Source: JAMCRM01 sp041685075 (GTDB taxonomy: Bacteria > Acidobacteriota > Terriglobia > Bryobacterales > Bryobacteraceae). Taken from it: DNA of 11,497 nt. Below the pieces are notes generated by a model. It searched no databases, had not been told where the DNA came from, and was given only the letters and a program-made list of their open reading frames with translations. The stretch spans positions 1-11,497 of the forward strand of contig JAWLGN010000176.1 of NCBI GenBank assembly GCA_041685075.1, in the 5' to 3' direction. The translations under genes were made by a program, and so were the position numbers. Positions 1 through 5,719 of this stretch are shown here, in pieces (within the stretch, counting starts at the first letter, position 1; every line of letters begins with the position of its first letter).

Positions 1-75
1 CGCCGCTATGGCCGAGCCCGCATAACCCGCTGTTCCCGCCAGGAAGGTCCGTCGTGTCAGAGTTGCGAGTCTCAT
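1..75 (-). CDS. Tat-exported protein, N-terminal fragment (runs off left edge)
   Basis: Only the first 25 codons are present. They read MRLATLTRRTFLAGTAG and continue through YAGSAIAA to the window edge without a stop. The n-region, the twin-arginine motif TRRTFL (Arg8-Arg9) and the weakly hydrophobic Ala/Gly-rich h-region are a textbook Tat signal peptide, so the folded product should be exported to the periplasm. The ATG at 75-73 is preceded by a good ribosome binding site: minus-strand GGAAAGAGG at 89-81, 5 nt from the start. A TAGGAT box at 103-98 could be a -10 element. The mature domain is outside the window, so function cannot be given; Tat-targeted oxidoreductases, sulfatases and DUF1501-type proteins are common in such genomes. 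It is divergent from the gene upstream of ybaB. Confidence 0.72.
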   Translation of the reverse strand, partial: MRLATLTRRTFLAGTAGYAGSAIAA

Positions 76-103
76 TGATGCCTCTTTCCTGTTCCTTATC
101 CTA
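76..103 (-). promoter_or_regulatory. Leader, ribosome binding site and possible -10 box of the left-edge Tat gene
   Basis: On the minus strand a purine-rich GGAAAGAGG (89-81) lies 5 nt before the ATG at 75. Upstream of it TAGGAT (103-98) resembles a sigma-70 -10 box. The position expected for a -35 box falls inside the hairpin at 105-147, so that hairpin could act as an operator or overlap the promoter. The ribosome binding site is clear; the promoter is inference. Confidence 0.35.
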
Positions 104-104
104 C

Positions 105-147
105 CGCCAGCCTGGCTTTTGCGCAGAACGCGAAAGCCAGGCTGGCG
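105..147. repeat. Long inverted repeat / REP-like hairpin
   Basis: Positions 105-119 (CGCCAGCCTGGCTTT) and 133-147 (AAAGCCAGGCTGGCG) are perfect 15-bp complements. The stem can be extended inward by a T-G wobble (120/132) and GCG/CGC (121-123/129-131), leaving a 5-nt loop CAGAA at 124-128. Each arm also holds a near-palindrome, GCCAGCCTGGC (106-116) and GCCAGGCTGGC (136-146), so each arm could fold on itself. There is no T-run on either side, which argues against a simple intrinsic terminator. It lies between two divergent genes, about 30 nt from the start codon at 75. A REP/BIME-like dispersed element, an operator for a dimeric regulator or an RNA structure are all possible. No second copy was seen in this window. 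Confidence 0.7.
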
Positions 148-228
148 AATCTCCAAAACGTCGGTATGGGACTTACCAGGTCACCCGCAGAGTCAACTGC
201 AATTCGCGGGCGGCATTACCGGAGCATG

Positions 229-869
229 ATGTGGTGCTTCTCGGTGTACGGCGCTCAATACTCCCAGCGCAGTCTGCGTGATGCAGATGATCCTTCAGGC
301 TGGAATCCTGCTAGGGTTCTGTTAGCGCTCCTGCTGGCTTTCGACGCCGCCGGCGCGGATCTCTCCGCCACGATCGTGCAGGACGATTCCAACTCCCCGG
401 TTCCTTCAGCCGCGCTGCGCATTCAAAACACCCGCGGTTCCGTAGTGGCCGAGACCGAAACCGACGCCCAAGGGCGATTCCGGGTTTCGCTGCCGGATGA
501 TGGAAAGGACTACCTGGGGGCGGAAAAAGCGGGCTATCTCGAAACGCGCATGGCGGTAGAAGGCGGCGGCGCCCGTGTGATCCTGCGGCTGGTGCGGCGG
601 TGCTCGAAGCGGCCAGTTCCGAGGCGACCGCCACCGTACCGCTGGCGCCGCCAGCTTCGGTGCGCGGCCGCCTCACCGGTACGAGTGCCTCCGGGTGCAC
701 GGTCGTTCTGCTGCCCGCCGGACGCCATGCGGTGCACCTCGCCACTCCCGCCGAAAACGGCCGCTTCACCTTGGATCCCCTTCCGCCGAACTCCCGGCGC
801 CACCGCCCGCCTGCCCTCCGGCACACCAGGCAACCAAGCGTGTACCATGGGATTGGAGTCCTAACGTGA
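229..869 (+). pseudogene. Carboxypeptidase-regulatory-like domain protein with apparent frameshift
   Basis: The first frame encodes a hydrophobic segment (VLLALLLAFDAAGA, bases 316-357), then ATIVQDDSNSPVPSAALRIQ and a DAQGRFRV stretch typical of carboxypeptidase-regulatory-like (CarboxypepD_reg, beta-sandwich) domains, up to VILRLV near 594. After about 600 that frame becomes Cys/Arg/Pro-rich. The -1 frame instead reads a second similar domain (SVRGRLTGTSASG, then ENGRFTLDPLPP) and ends at TGA 867-869, overlapping the ybaB GTG. A single-base indel around 591-600, real or a sequencing error, explains this; without it the first frame stops at 862-864. The start is uncertain: ATG 229 has GGAG at 221-224, but the encoded N-terminus is long for a signal peptide. 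Another frame opens at 281 with a hydrophobic MQMILQAGILLGF, so the 5' end may be damaged too. The likely role is a secreted or anchored envelope protein; no enzyme domain is visible. Confidence 0.5.
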
Positions 870-1174
870 AACTACCCGGTAACATGCAGCAGATGATGCG
901 GCAGGCGCAGCAAATGCAGGAGCGCCTGCAGCAGGAGATCGCCCAGATCCGCGTCGAGGCTTCGGCCGGCGGCGGTATGGTTACGGTCCAGATGGACGGC
1001 CACAAGAACCCCCTCTCCATCAAAATCGACCCCGAGGTCGCCGGCGATGTCGAGATGTTGCAGGACATGGTCCTGGCCGCCTTCAACGAGGCCATCAAGA
1101 AAGTCGACGAAGAAGCCAAGCAGAAGATGGGCGGGATGCTGGGCGGTATGGGTCTGCCCCCGGGATTGTTCTAA
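866..1174 (+). CDS. ybaB: YbaB/EbfC family nucleoid-associated protein
   Basis: This 102-residue protein belongs to the YbaB/EbfC family, small dimeric DNA-binding proteins that coat the nucleoid and are usually encoded beside recR. The N-terminal helix MQQMMRQAQQMQERLQQEIA (residues 7-26), the central G-G-G-M-V-T-V-Q-M-D-G strand region (36-45), SIKIDPEV (51-58), a helix LQDMVLAAFNEAIKKVDEEA (65-84) and a Gly/Met-rich tail (GGMLGGMGLPPGLF) match the family in order and length. I chose GTG 866 because GGAG at 855-858 lies 7 nt upstream and the residues VKLPGNMQQMM fit the family N-terminus; ATG 884 would be an alternative. The GTG overlaps the TGA of the preceding frame (GTGA, 866-869), suggesting translational coupling. 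recR starts 3 nt after the stop, so the two are surely co-transcribed. Confidence 0.95.
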   Translation: MKLPGNMQQMMRQAQQMQERLQQEIAQIRVEASAGGGMVTVQMDGHKNPLSIKIDPEVAGDVEMLQDMVLAAFNEAIKKVDEEAKQKMGGMLGGMGLPPGLF

Positions 1175-1177
1175 CGC

Positions 1178-1777
1178 ATGCCGGACTTCGCGGAACCCCT
1201 GGCCCGCCTGATCGACGAACTGAAGCACCTGCCCGGCATCGGCCAGAAATCGGCGCAGCGGCTGGCCTTCCATCTTCTGCGCGCCAGGCGCGAAGACGCC
1301 GAGCAACTGGCCCGGGCGATCCTCGACGTCAAGGACAAGCTGGGCCTCTGCCGCCTCTGCAACAACATCTCCGATAGCGAGCTGTGCAACTTCTGCCGCG
1401 ATCCCAACCGCAGCCGGCGCGTGCTGTGCGTGGTCGAGGAGCCGCCGAACATTCTGGCCATCGAGACCACGCGCCAGTACGAGGGCCTCTACCACGTCCT
1501 GCACGGCGCGCTCTCGCCGCTGCGCGGCATCGGGCCGGACCAGTTGCGCATCAAGAGCCTGGTGGAGCGCATCGGCACGGGCGAGGTGGAGGAGGTCATC
1601 GTGGCCACCAATCCCACCGCCGAGGGCGAAGCCACCGCCGTTTATCTCTCCCGGTTGCTCAAGCCGCTGGGCGTGCGGGTGAGCCGTATCGGCATGGGGA
1701 TTCCCGTGGGCAGCGATCTCGAGTTCGCCGACGAGGTTACGATATCGAAAGCACTGGAAGGGCGGCGGGAGATGTAA
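1178..1777 (+). CDS. recR: Recombination mediator protein RecR
   Basis: RecR acts with RecF and RecO to load RecA onto SSB-coated single-stranded DNA at gaps. The 199-residue length is typical. In order one sees the helix-hairpin-helix LPGIGQKSAQRLAFHLL (18-34), a four-cysteine zinc finger (Cys58, Cys61, Cys70, Cys73), a Toprim domain starting at VLCVVEEPPNILAIE (82-96), and YHVLHGALSPLRGIGPD (105-121). The conserved ATNPTAEGEATA (143-154), GMGIPVGSDLEFADE (172-186) and the terminal TISKALEGRR complete the family pattern; all key residues are present. It follows ybaB by 3 nt with only a weak ribosome binding site, consistent with coupling. Its last 41 nt overlap the end of mtaB on the opposite strand. 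Confidence 0.97.
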   Translation: MPDFAEPLARLIDELKHLPGIGQKSAQRLAFHLLRARREDAEQLARAILDVKDKLGLCRLCNNISDSELCNFCRDPNRSRRVLCVVEEPPNILAIETTRQYEGLYHVLHGALSPLRGIGPDQLRIKSLVERIGTGEVEEVIVATNPTAEGEATAVYLSRLLKPLGVRVSRIGMGIPVGSDLEFADEVTISKALEGRREM

Positions 1778-3044
1778 CTTCCCGCAGGCCCGTTTGGCCG
1801 ACCCCGCCGATCTCCACATCGATCAGCAGGTTCGCCGGCCGCGGCGCCGCCAGCTCCACCTTCAGGTAGTTGCCGCTCAACGCCGCGCGTTCCTCTTCCA
1901 GGGTCACCACGGAGAGCCGCTTCCCCACCATGGAGCCCCGGAAGGCGGCGTTCTTCTCCGCGGCCAGTTCCCGCAGGATGCGGTTGCGCTCCTTGCGCAC
2001 AGGCATGGGCACCTGCCCCGCCGCCGCTGCCGCGGGCGTGCCGGGGCGCTCCGAGTAGGTGAACACATGCAGGTAGGTGAAGGGCATCTCCGCGATGAAG
2101 CGGCGGTTCTCTCCGAAGTCCGCGTCGGTTTCGCCGGGGAACCCTACCATGACGTCCGCCCCTATGGCCGCATCGGGCATCAGCCGCCGCGCTTTCAGCA
2201 CGCGGTCGGCGTAGTGCCGTGGGCGGTACTTGCGGTGCATCAGCCGCAGGATGCGGTCCGAGCCGGTCTGGAGCGGCGCGTGCACGTGGCGCGCGATGCG
2301 CGGTTCGGAGGCCATCAGCTCCAGCAGGTCGTCGGAGAAGTCCATGGGCTCCACGGAACTGAGCCGCAGCCTCGCCACTTCGGTCTCCCGCAGCAGCAGC
2401 CGCACGAGGTCCGCCAGGCGCATGCGGCTGCCCGGCTCGCGTCCCCAGCGCCCCAGGTTGATGCCGCTCAGCACGATTTCGCGGTAACGCGCCGCCAGGT
2501 TCCGCGCCTGCTCCACCACCTGTTCGGCGGGCATGCTGCGGCTCCTGCCGCGCACGAACGGGATGATGCAGAATGAGCAGCGGTTGTTGCAGCCGTCCTG
2601 AATCTTGAGGTTCGGACGCGTGCGGTCGCCCGCGGCGTCCTCCACCGGCGCGGAGAGAAAATCGCGTTGGGCGAAGATGTCGCCCACGTGGATATTGCCG
2701 TGGTATGGCGCGCCGGTCACCAGTTCTGCGATGCGGGTCTTATGGGAGTTCCCCACCACCCACTCCACGCCCGGCAACGCGGCCAGTTCTTCCGGCGCGC
2801 GCTGCGCGTAGCAGCCGGTCACCAGGATGCGCGCGGCGGGATTCTCGCGATGCACGCGCCGCACGGTCTGGCGCACATCGTCGTCCGCCGAAGAGGTTAC
2901 CGTGCAGGTGTTGAGCACCACCAGGTCGGCTTCACTGCGGTGGGCCGCCGGCGCCAGTCCTTTGGCCGCCAGCAGGCTCTCCAGCGCGGCCCCATCCGCC
3001 TGCGTGGCGCGGCACCCGAAATTCTGGACGTAGAACTTCCCCAC
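1737..3044 (-). CDS. mtaB: tRNA (N6-threonylcarbamoyladenosine(37)-C2)-methylthiotransferase MtaB
   Basis: This radical-SAM methylthiotransferase adds a methylthio group to t6A37 of ANN-decoding tRNAs, giving ms2t6A. The 435-residue protein has the N-terminal UPF0004 domain with its cluster-binding cysteines Cys11 (FGC), Cys47 (LNTCTVT) and Cys78 (TGCYAQR). The radical-SAM motif is CNNRCSFC (Cys152, Cys156, Cys159) and the core extends to about 365, with VMVGFPGETDADF and HVFTYSERPGTPA. A TRAM-like C-terminal domain begins near GKRLSVV. FGCRATQADG and the NTCTVT/SGINLG context favour MtaB over MiaB or RimO. The start is GTG at 3044-3042, with GGAA nearby. A TATACT box (3057-3052) lies only 7 nt upstream, so a leaderless transcript is conceivable. 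The ThuA gene ends 28 nt upstream, so read-through is likely. The 3' end overlaps recR by 41 nt, convergent. Confidence 0.93.
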   Translation of the reverse strand: MGKFYVQNFGCRATQADGAALESLLAAKGLAPAAHRSEADLVVLNTCTVTSSADDDVRQTVRRVHRENPAARILVTGCYAQRAPEELAALPGVEWVVGNSHKTRIAELVTGAPYHGNIHVGDIFAQRDFLSAPVEDAAGDRTRPNLKIQDGCNNRCSFCIIPFVRGRSRSMPAEQVVEQARNLAARYREIVLSGINLGRWGREPGSRMRLADLVRLLLRETEVARLRLSSVEPMDFSDDLLELMASEPRIARHVHAPLQTGSDRILRLMHRKYRPRHYADRVLKARRLMPDAAIGADVMVGFPGETDADFGENRRFIAEMPFTYLHVFTYSERPGTPAAAAAGQVPMPVRKERNRILRELAAEKNAAFRGSMVGKRLSVVTLEEERAALSGNYLKVELAAPRPANLLIDVEIGGVGQTGLREVTSPAALPVLSIS

Positions 3045-3072
3045 TGATTCCAGTATAGTGTGGCCCCGCGGC

Positions 3073-4488
3073 CTACCGCCGCGCGGACCACCTCACCGCG
3101 TTCTCGACCAGGCGCCGGAAGGTCGGGTGTACGTGCGAATGGCTGTCGTGCCCCAGCAGAATCACGGCCACGCGTCCTGACTTGTACGGGCTCACCCACG
3201 CCACGGGCCGGTCTGCATCGGGATGATCCACCTCGAGCAGCACCTGCGCCTCCGGCGAGATCCACATGCCCTTGTAGCCTTCGTCGCGCACGAGAAACTC
3301 GCTCACCCCCGCCAGGCTCGGGTGTTTGGCCGCGGGCTTCACTACGAGATCGATATCGTGCCTGTAGGTGGAGCCGGGCGCGCGGCCTTCGGGCTTCAAC
3401 CGGTACTTGCCGCCCATCACGTCGCGCCACCACCACTCCCAGGCGTTGAAGTTCGCAATGGAATGGTGCAGCACCACCACGCCCTTGCCGCTTTCGACGA
3501 ACGCCTGGAAGTTGCGCCGTGCGCCGTCGGAGATCTTCTGCTCCATGTTGTAGAGCAGCAGGGCGTCGAAGTCGCCGCGCACGTCCTTACGGAAGGCCGC
3601 GTCGAGAGTGACGGCGTGCGTCCATTCGCAGCAATCGAAGAGGGTGTAAAAGGACGTATCGTAGGAGTGCCCGCCGGTCACCACCAGCAGGCGCGGCTTG
3701 GGCGCGCGCGCCGCCGGCTCGCTCACCTGCCCGGTGGCGGCCCACTCGGCGCCGCGCACGAAGGTGCGGGCGAAGCCCGGCTCCCGCATGGCTGAAACGT
3801 CGTGCCCCAGGGCCGTGTGGAAGACGCGCCCTTCGCCGTAGCGGACGGTCCACAGTAGCGGCTCGTCTTTGCCCGTACCGTCGAACTTGGGATCGTCGTA
3901 GCCTGTGGCCAGCACATGGATGCCGGGTTCCAAGGCGAAGTTGCGGTAGAGCTCGTCGGAGATCCGGAAGCTCTCGCCGAGCCCGCGGGTGATGGGGTGC
4001 TCCCGGTCCGTGAACTTGACGGTGAAGACGCGGCGAGGCCCGTGGCCGGTCTTGGGATTGAGGGTCCAGCGCGCGCCGACCATCTTGGCGTACTCCGGCC
4101 AGGGCGGCTCGACGAGGCCGGTGCGCCTGTGCCTGTCGCCCAACACCTCCAGGCCGCCGAAGGCGTAGCTCGCGCCATGGATCACCACCAGCCCCTTGCC
4201 GGAACGTACGAACTGCTCCACGGCCTGCTCTGTGGCGGCGCCCCAGCGCGGGCCGTTGTAGTCCACCACCAGCACGTCGAAGGAGGCAAGCGTGGCGGCG
4301 GTGGTGCCCGCAGGTTCCTCCACTACCCGCACGTCGAAGCGCCCGGTATCGAGGAGCGCCTGGCGCAGAAACGGGGTCGTCGTGCGCCAGTCGTGGTTAT
4401 TGCGGCCTGAGAAGATCAGGGCCCGCAGCGGCTCTGCCGCCGCCAGGGGCATCGCCAGCAGGAACAGCGCTACAACGCCGCGCTTCAT
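3073..4488 (-). CDS. Secreted tandem ThuA-domain protein
   Basis: ThuA-like domains have a class I glutamine-amidotransferase-like fold and occur with sugar oxidoreductases; the family's reaction is poorly defined (named from trehalose utilisation). I chose ATG 4488 (471 residues) because minus-strand AGGAG and GGGAGG lie directly upstream and the product begins with a Sec signal peptide (MKRGVVALFLLAMPLAAAEP); an ATG 7 codons earlier is less likely. Two ThuA-like units are visible. The first spans about 21-251, with IFSGRNNHDW, FDVLVVDYNG, GKGLVVIHGAS (His104) and VFHTALGHD. The second spans about 266-470, with LLVVTGGHSYD, FDALLLYNMEQ, GKGVVVLHHS (His341) and GHDSHSHVHPTF. The tandem arrangement is about double the usual size. 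The ATG overlaps the stop of the upstream Gfo/Idh/MocA gene (ATGA), so the two are translationally coupled and probably act on the same envelope substrate. The substrate is unknown. Confidence 0.87.
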   Translation of the reverse strand: MKRGVVALFLLAMPLAAAEPLRALIFSGRNNHDWRTTTPFLRQALLDTGRFDVRVVEEPAGTTAATLASFDVLVVDYNGPRWGAATEQAVEQFVRSGKGLVVIHGASYAFGGLEVLGDRHRRTGLVEPPWPEYAKMVGARWTLNPKTGHGPRRVFTVKFTDREHPITRGLGESFRISDELYRNFALEPGIHVLATGYDDPKFDGTGKDEPLLWTVRYGEGRVFHTALGHDVSAMREPGFARTFVRGAEWAATGQVSEPAARAPKPRLLVVTGGHSYDTSFYTLFDCCEWTHAVTLDAAFRKDVRGDFDALLLYNMEQKISDGARRNFQAFVESGKGVVVLHHSIANFNAWEWWWRDVMGGKYRLKPEGRAPGSTYRHDIDLVVKPAAKHPSLAGVSEFLVRDEGYKGMWISPEAQVLLEVDHPDADRPVAWVSPYKSGRVAVILLGHDSHSHVHPTFRRLVENAVRWSARR

Positions 4489-5660
4489 ACCTCCCACTCC
4501 TTTCGCCACACTACCCGCGACTTCGACTTGTACGCCATGTTGACCATGTGGCAGGCCATCGCCGAATAGTGTCCCGCAACCGGTCCCGCATTGGGCTCCT
4601 TGCGAGTGCGGATCGACTCCAGCCAGTTGGCCATGTGGGGCGTTTCGGGAGTGCCCGGCGCCCGCACCTCTTCCCCGCCGCTTCCCTTCGTGGGCACGAA
4701 ATGATAGCCGGCCCGCGTGATCGAAAGCCGCCCGCCGCGCCCGATGAAGACGATGTCCATCACATCCGAGCCGGTGTTATCGGTCAGGCTGGCTTCAAAC
4801 GAAATGTTCAGGCCGCCCGGATAGTCCACCACGGCGCTGATATTGTCCGGCGTATCGCGCCCGTCGTTGTACTGGTAGATGCCGCCCAGCGCCACGGCGG
4901 AAAGCGGGGCGGTGAGGTCCAGGTACCAGTGCGCCACGTCCACCCAATGGACGAACAGCCCGCCGGTCTGCCCTCCGGTGGCGTAATCCCAGTAGGCGAA
5001 GCGGTTGAAGTAGCGCTTGGGGTCCCAGGGGATCCTGGGCAGCCGTCCCTGGCAGGCGTCCCAATCCAGGCCTTCGGGCTTCCGCTCCATGCCGGGCGGC
5101 ACGGGCGTAAGATACCCGCGGTTGCCGTTCCATACCGTCCGGACGGTATGGACCTTGCCGATCGCGCCGCTCGAGAAGAAGCGCTCGCGCGCCTCGATGA
5201 AGTGGGCCATGCTGCGCTGCTGCATCCCCACCTGCACGACGCGCCCGGTTTCCCGCGCGGCCTGGACGATCGCGCGCCCTTCCTCGGGAAGCGAGGTCAT
5301 GGGCTTTTCGACGAAGACATCCTTGCCCGCGCGGCAGGCGTCCACGGTCATGGGGGCGTGCAGGTGATCGAGCGTGGCCACGATCACGCCGTCGATGTCG
5401 CGCCGTTCGAGCAGCCGCCGGTAATCGGCATACTGCTCCACCTTGCCGCCGGCGAGCGCGGCGCCCGCCCGGCGTCTTTGGTCCCAGGCATCGCACACCG
5501 CCACCCATTCGATACCGCCCACCTTGTTGGCCACGCGCATCAGGTGACTGCCGCGGCCGCCTGTCCCGATCACGCCCAGGCGCACCCGCTCGTTCGCGCC
5601 CCAGACGCGCGCCGCCGAAGCCGCCGTCGCGCCGGAGAGAAACACTCGCCGAGATAGCAT
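4485..5660 (-). CDS. Tat-exported Gfo/Idh/MocA family oxidoreductase
   Basis: This is an NAD(P)-dependent sugar or cyclitol dehydrogenase-type protein of 391 residues. It begins with a twin-arginine signal (MLSRRVFLSGATAASAARVW), so it should be exported folded, possibly with bound cofactor. The Rossmann motif is LGVIGTGGRGSH (28-39) and the family's catalytic-lysine motif is EKP (118-120, Lys119). GGQTGGLFVHWVDVAHW (229-245) supplies the His/Asp residues (His238, Asp241, His244) usual in the Gfo/Idh/MocA C-terminal domain. Export plus this architecture is common in Acidobacteriota, Planctomycetota and Bacteroidota, where such enzymes are linked to polysaccharide breakdown; the exact substrate cannot be read from sequence. 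A GGAG sits 2 nt from the ATG, tighter than usual. The gene overlaps the ThuA gene by 4 nt. A perfect 24-bp palindrome lies inside it (5129-5152). Confidence 0.92.
   Translation of the reverse strand: MLSRRVFLSGATAASAARVWGANERVRLGVIGTGGRGSHLMRVANKVGGIEWVAVCDAWDQRRRAGAALAGGKVEQYADYRRLLERRDIDGVIVATLDHLHAPMTVDACRAGKDVFVEKPMTSLPEEGRAIVQAARETGRVVQVGMQQRSMAHFIEARERFFSSGAIGKVHTVRTVWNGNRGYLTPVPPGMERKPEGLDWDACQGRLPRIPWDPKRYFNRFAYWDYATGGQTGGLFVHWVDVAHWYLDLTAPLSAVALGGIYQYNDGRDTPDNISAVVDYPGGLNISFEASLTDNTGSDVMDIVFIGRGGRLSITRAGYHFVPTKGSGGEEVRAPGTPETPHMANWLESIRTRKEPNAGPVAGHYSAMACHMVNMAYKSKSRVVWRKEWEV
5129..5152. repeat. Perfect 24-bp palindrome within the oxidoreductase gene
   Basis: The half-site TCCATACCGTCC (5129-5140) is followed at once by its exact reverse complement, GGACGGTATGGA (5141-5152), with no spacer. 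In the coding frame it encodes part of VHTVRTVWN (residues 170-178). With equal base frequencies one such perfect 24-mer is expected by chance about 7 in 10,000 windows of this length. Base bias and codon constraints raise this somewhat. It may be an internal operator or a DNA-structure site, or a coincidence of codon choice. Confidence 0.6.
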
Positions 5661-5719
5661 AGCTCCGGGATATCAGCCCGGCGCCCGGAAGTCAAAGGGG
5701 GGCGTAAACCTCCCGGCGG

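Noticed and set aside
150..300. Possible SRP RNA or tRNA gene upstream of ybaB, where dnaX/ffs sometimes lies
   Set aside because: No SRP core motif, no tRNA T-loop (GGTTCRA) or CCA end, and no cloverleaf pairing was found.
872..1819. 315-codon minus-strand open frame across ybaB and recR
   Set aside because: Antisense shadow of two unmistakable conserved genes.
3670..3712. 12-bp GC alternation palindrome (GGCGCGCGCGCC)
   Set aside because: Low-complexity GC run within the ThuA gene, expected in GC-rich coding DNA.
5661..5719. Possible terminator between the nuclease and oxidoreductase genes
   Set aside because: Only a 5-bp CCGGG/CCCGG stem (5665-5681) with no T-run on the relevant strand; too weak to call.
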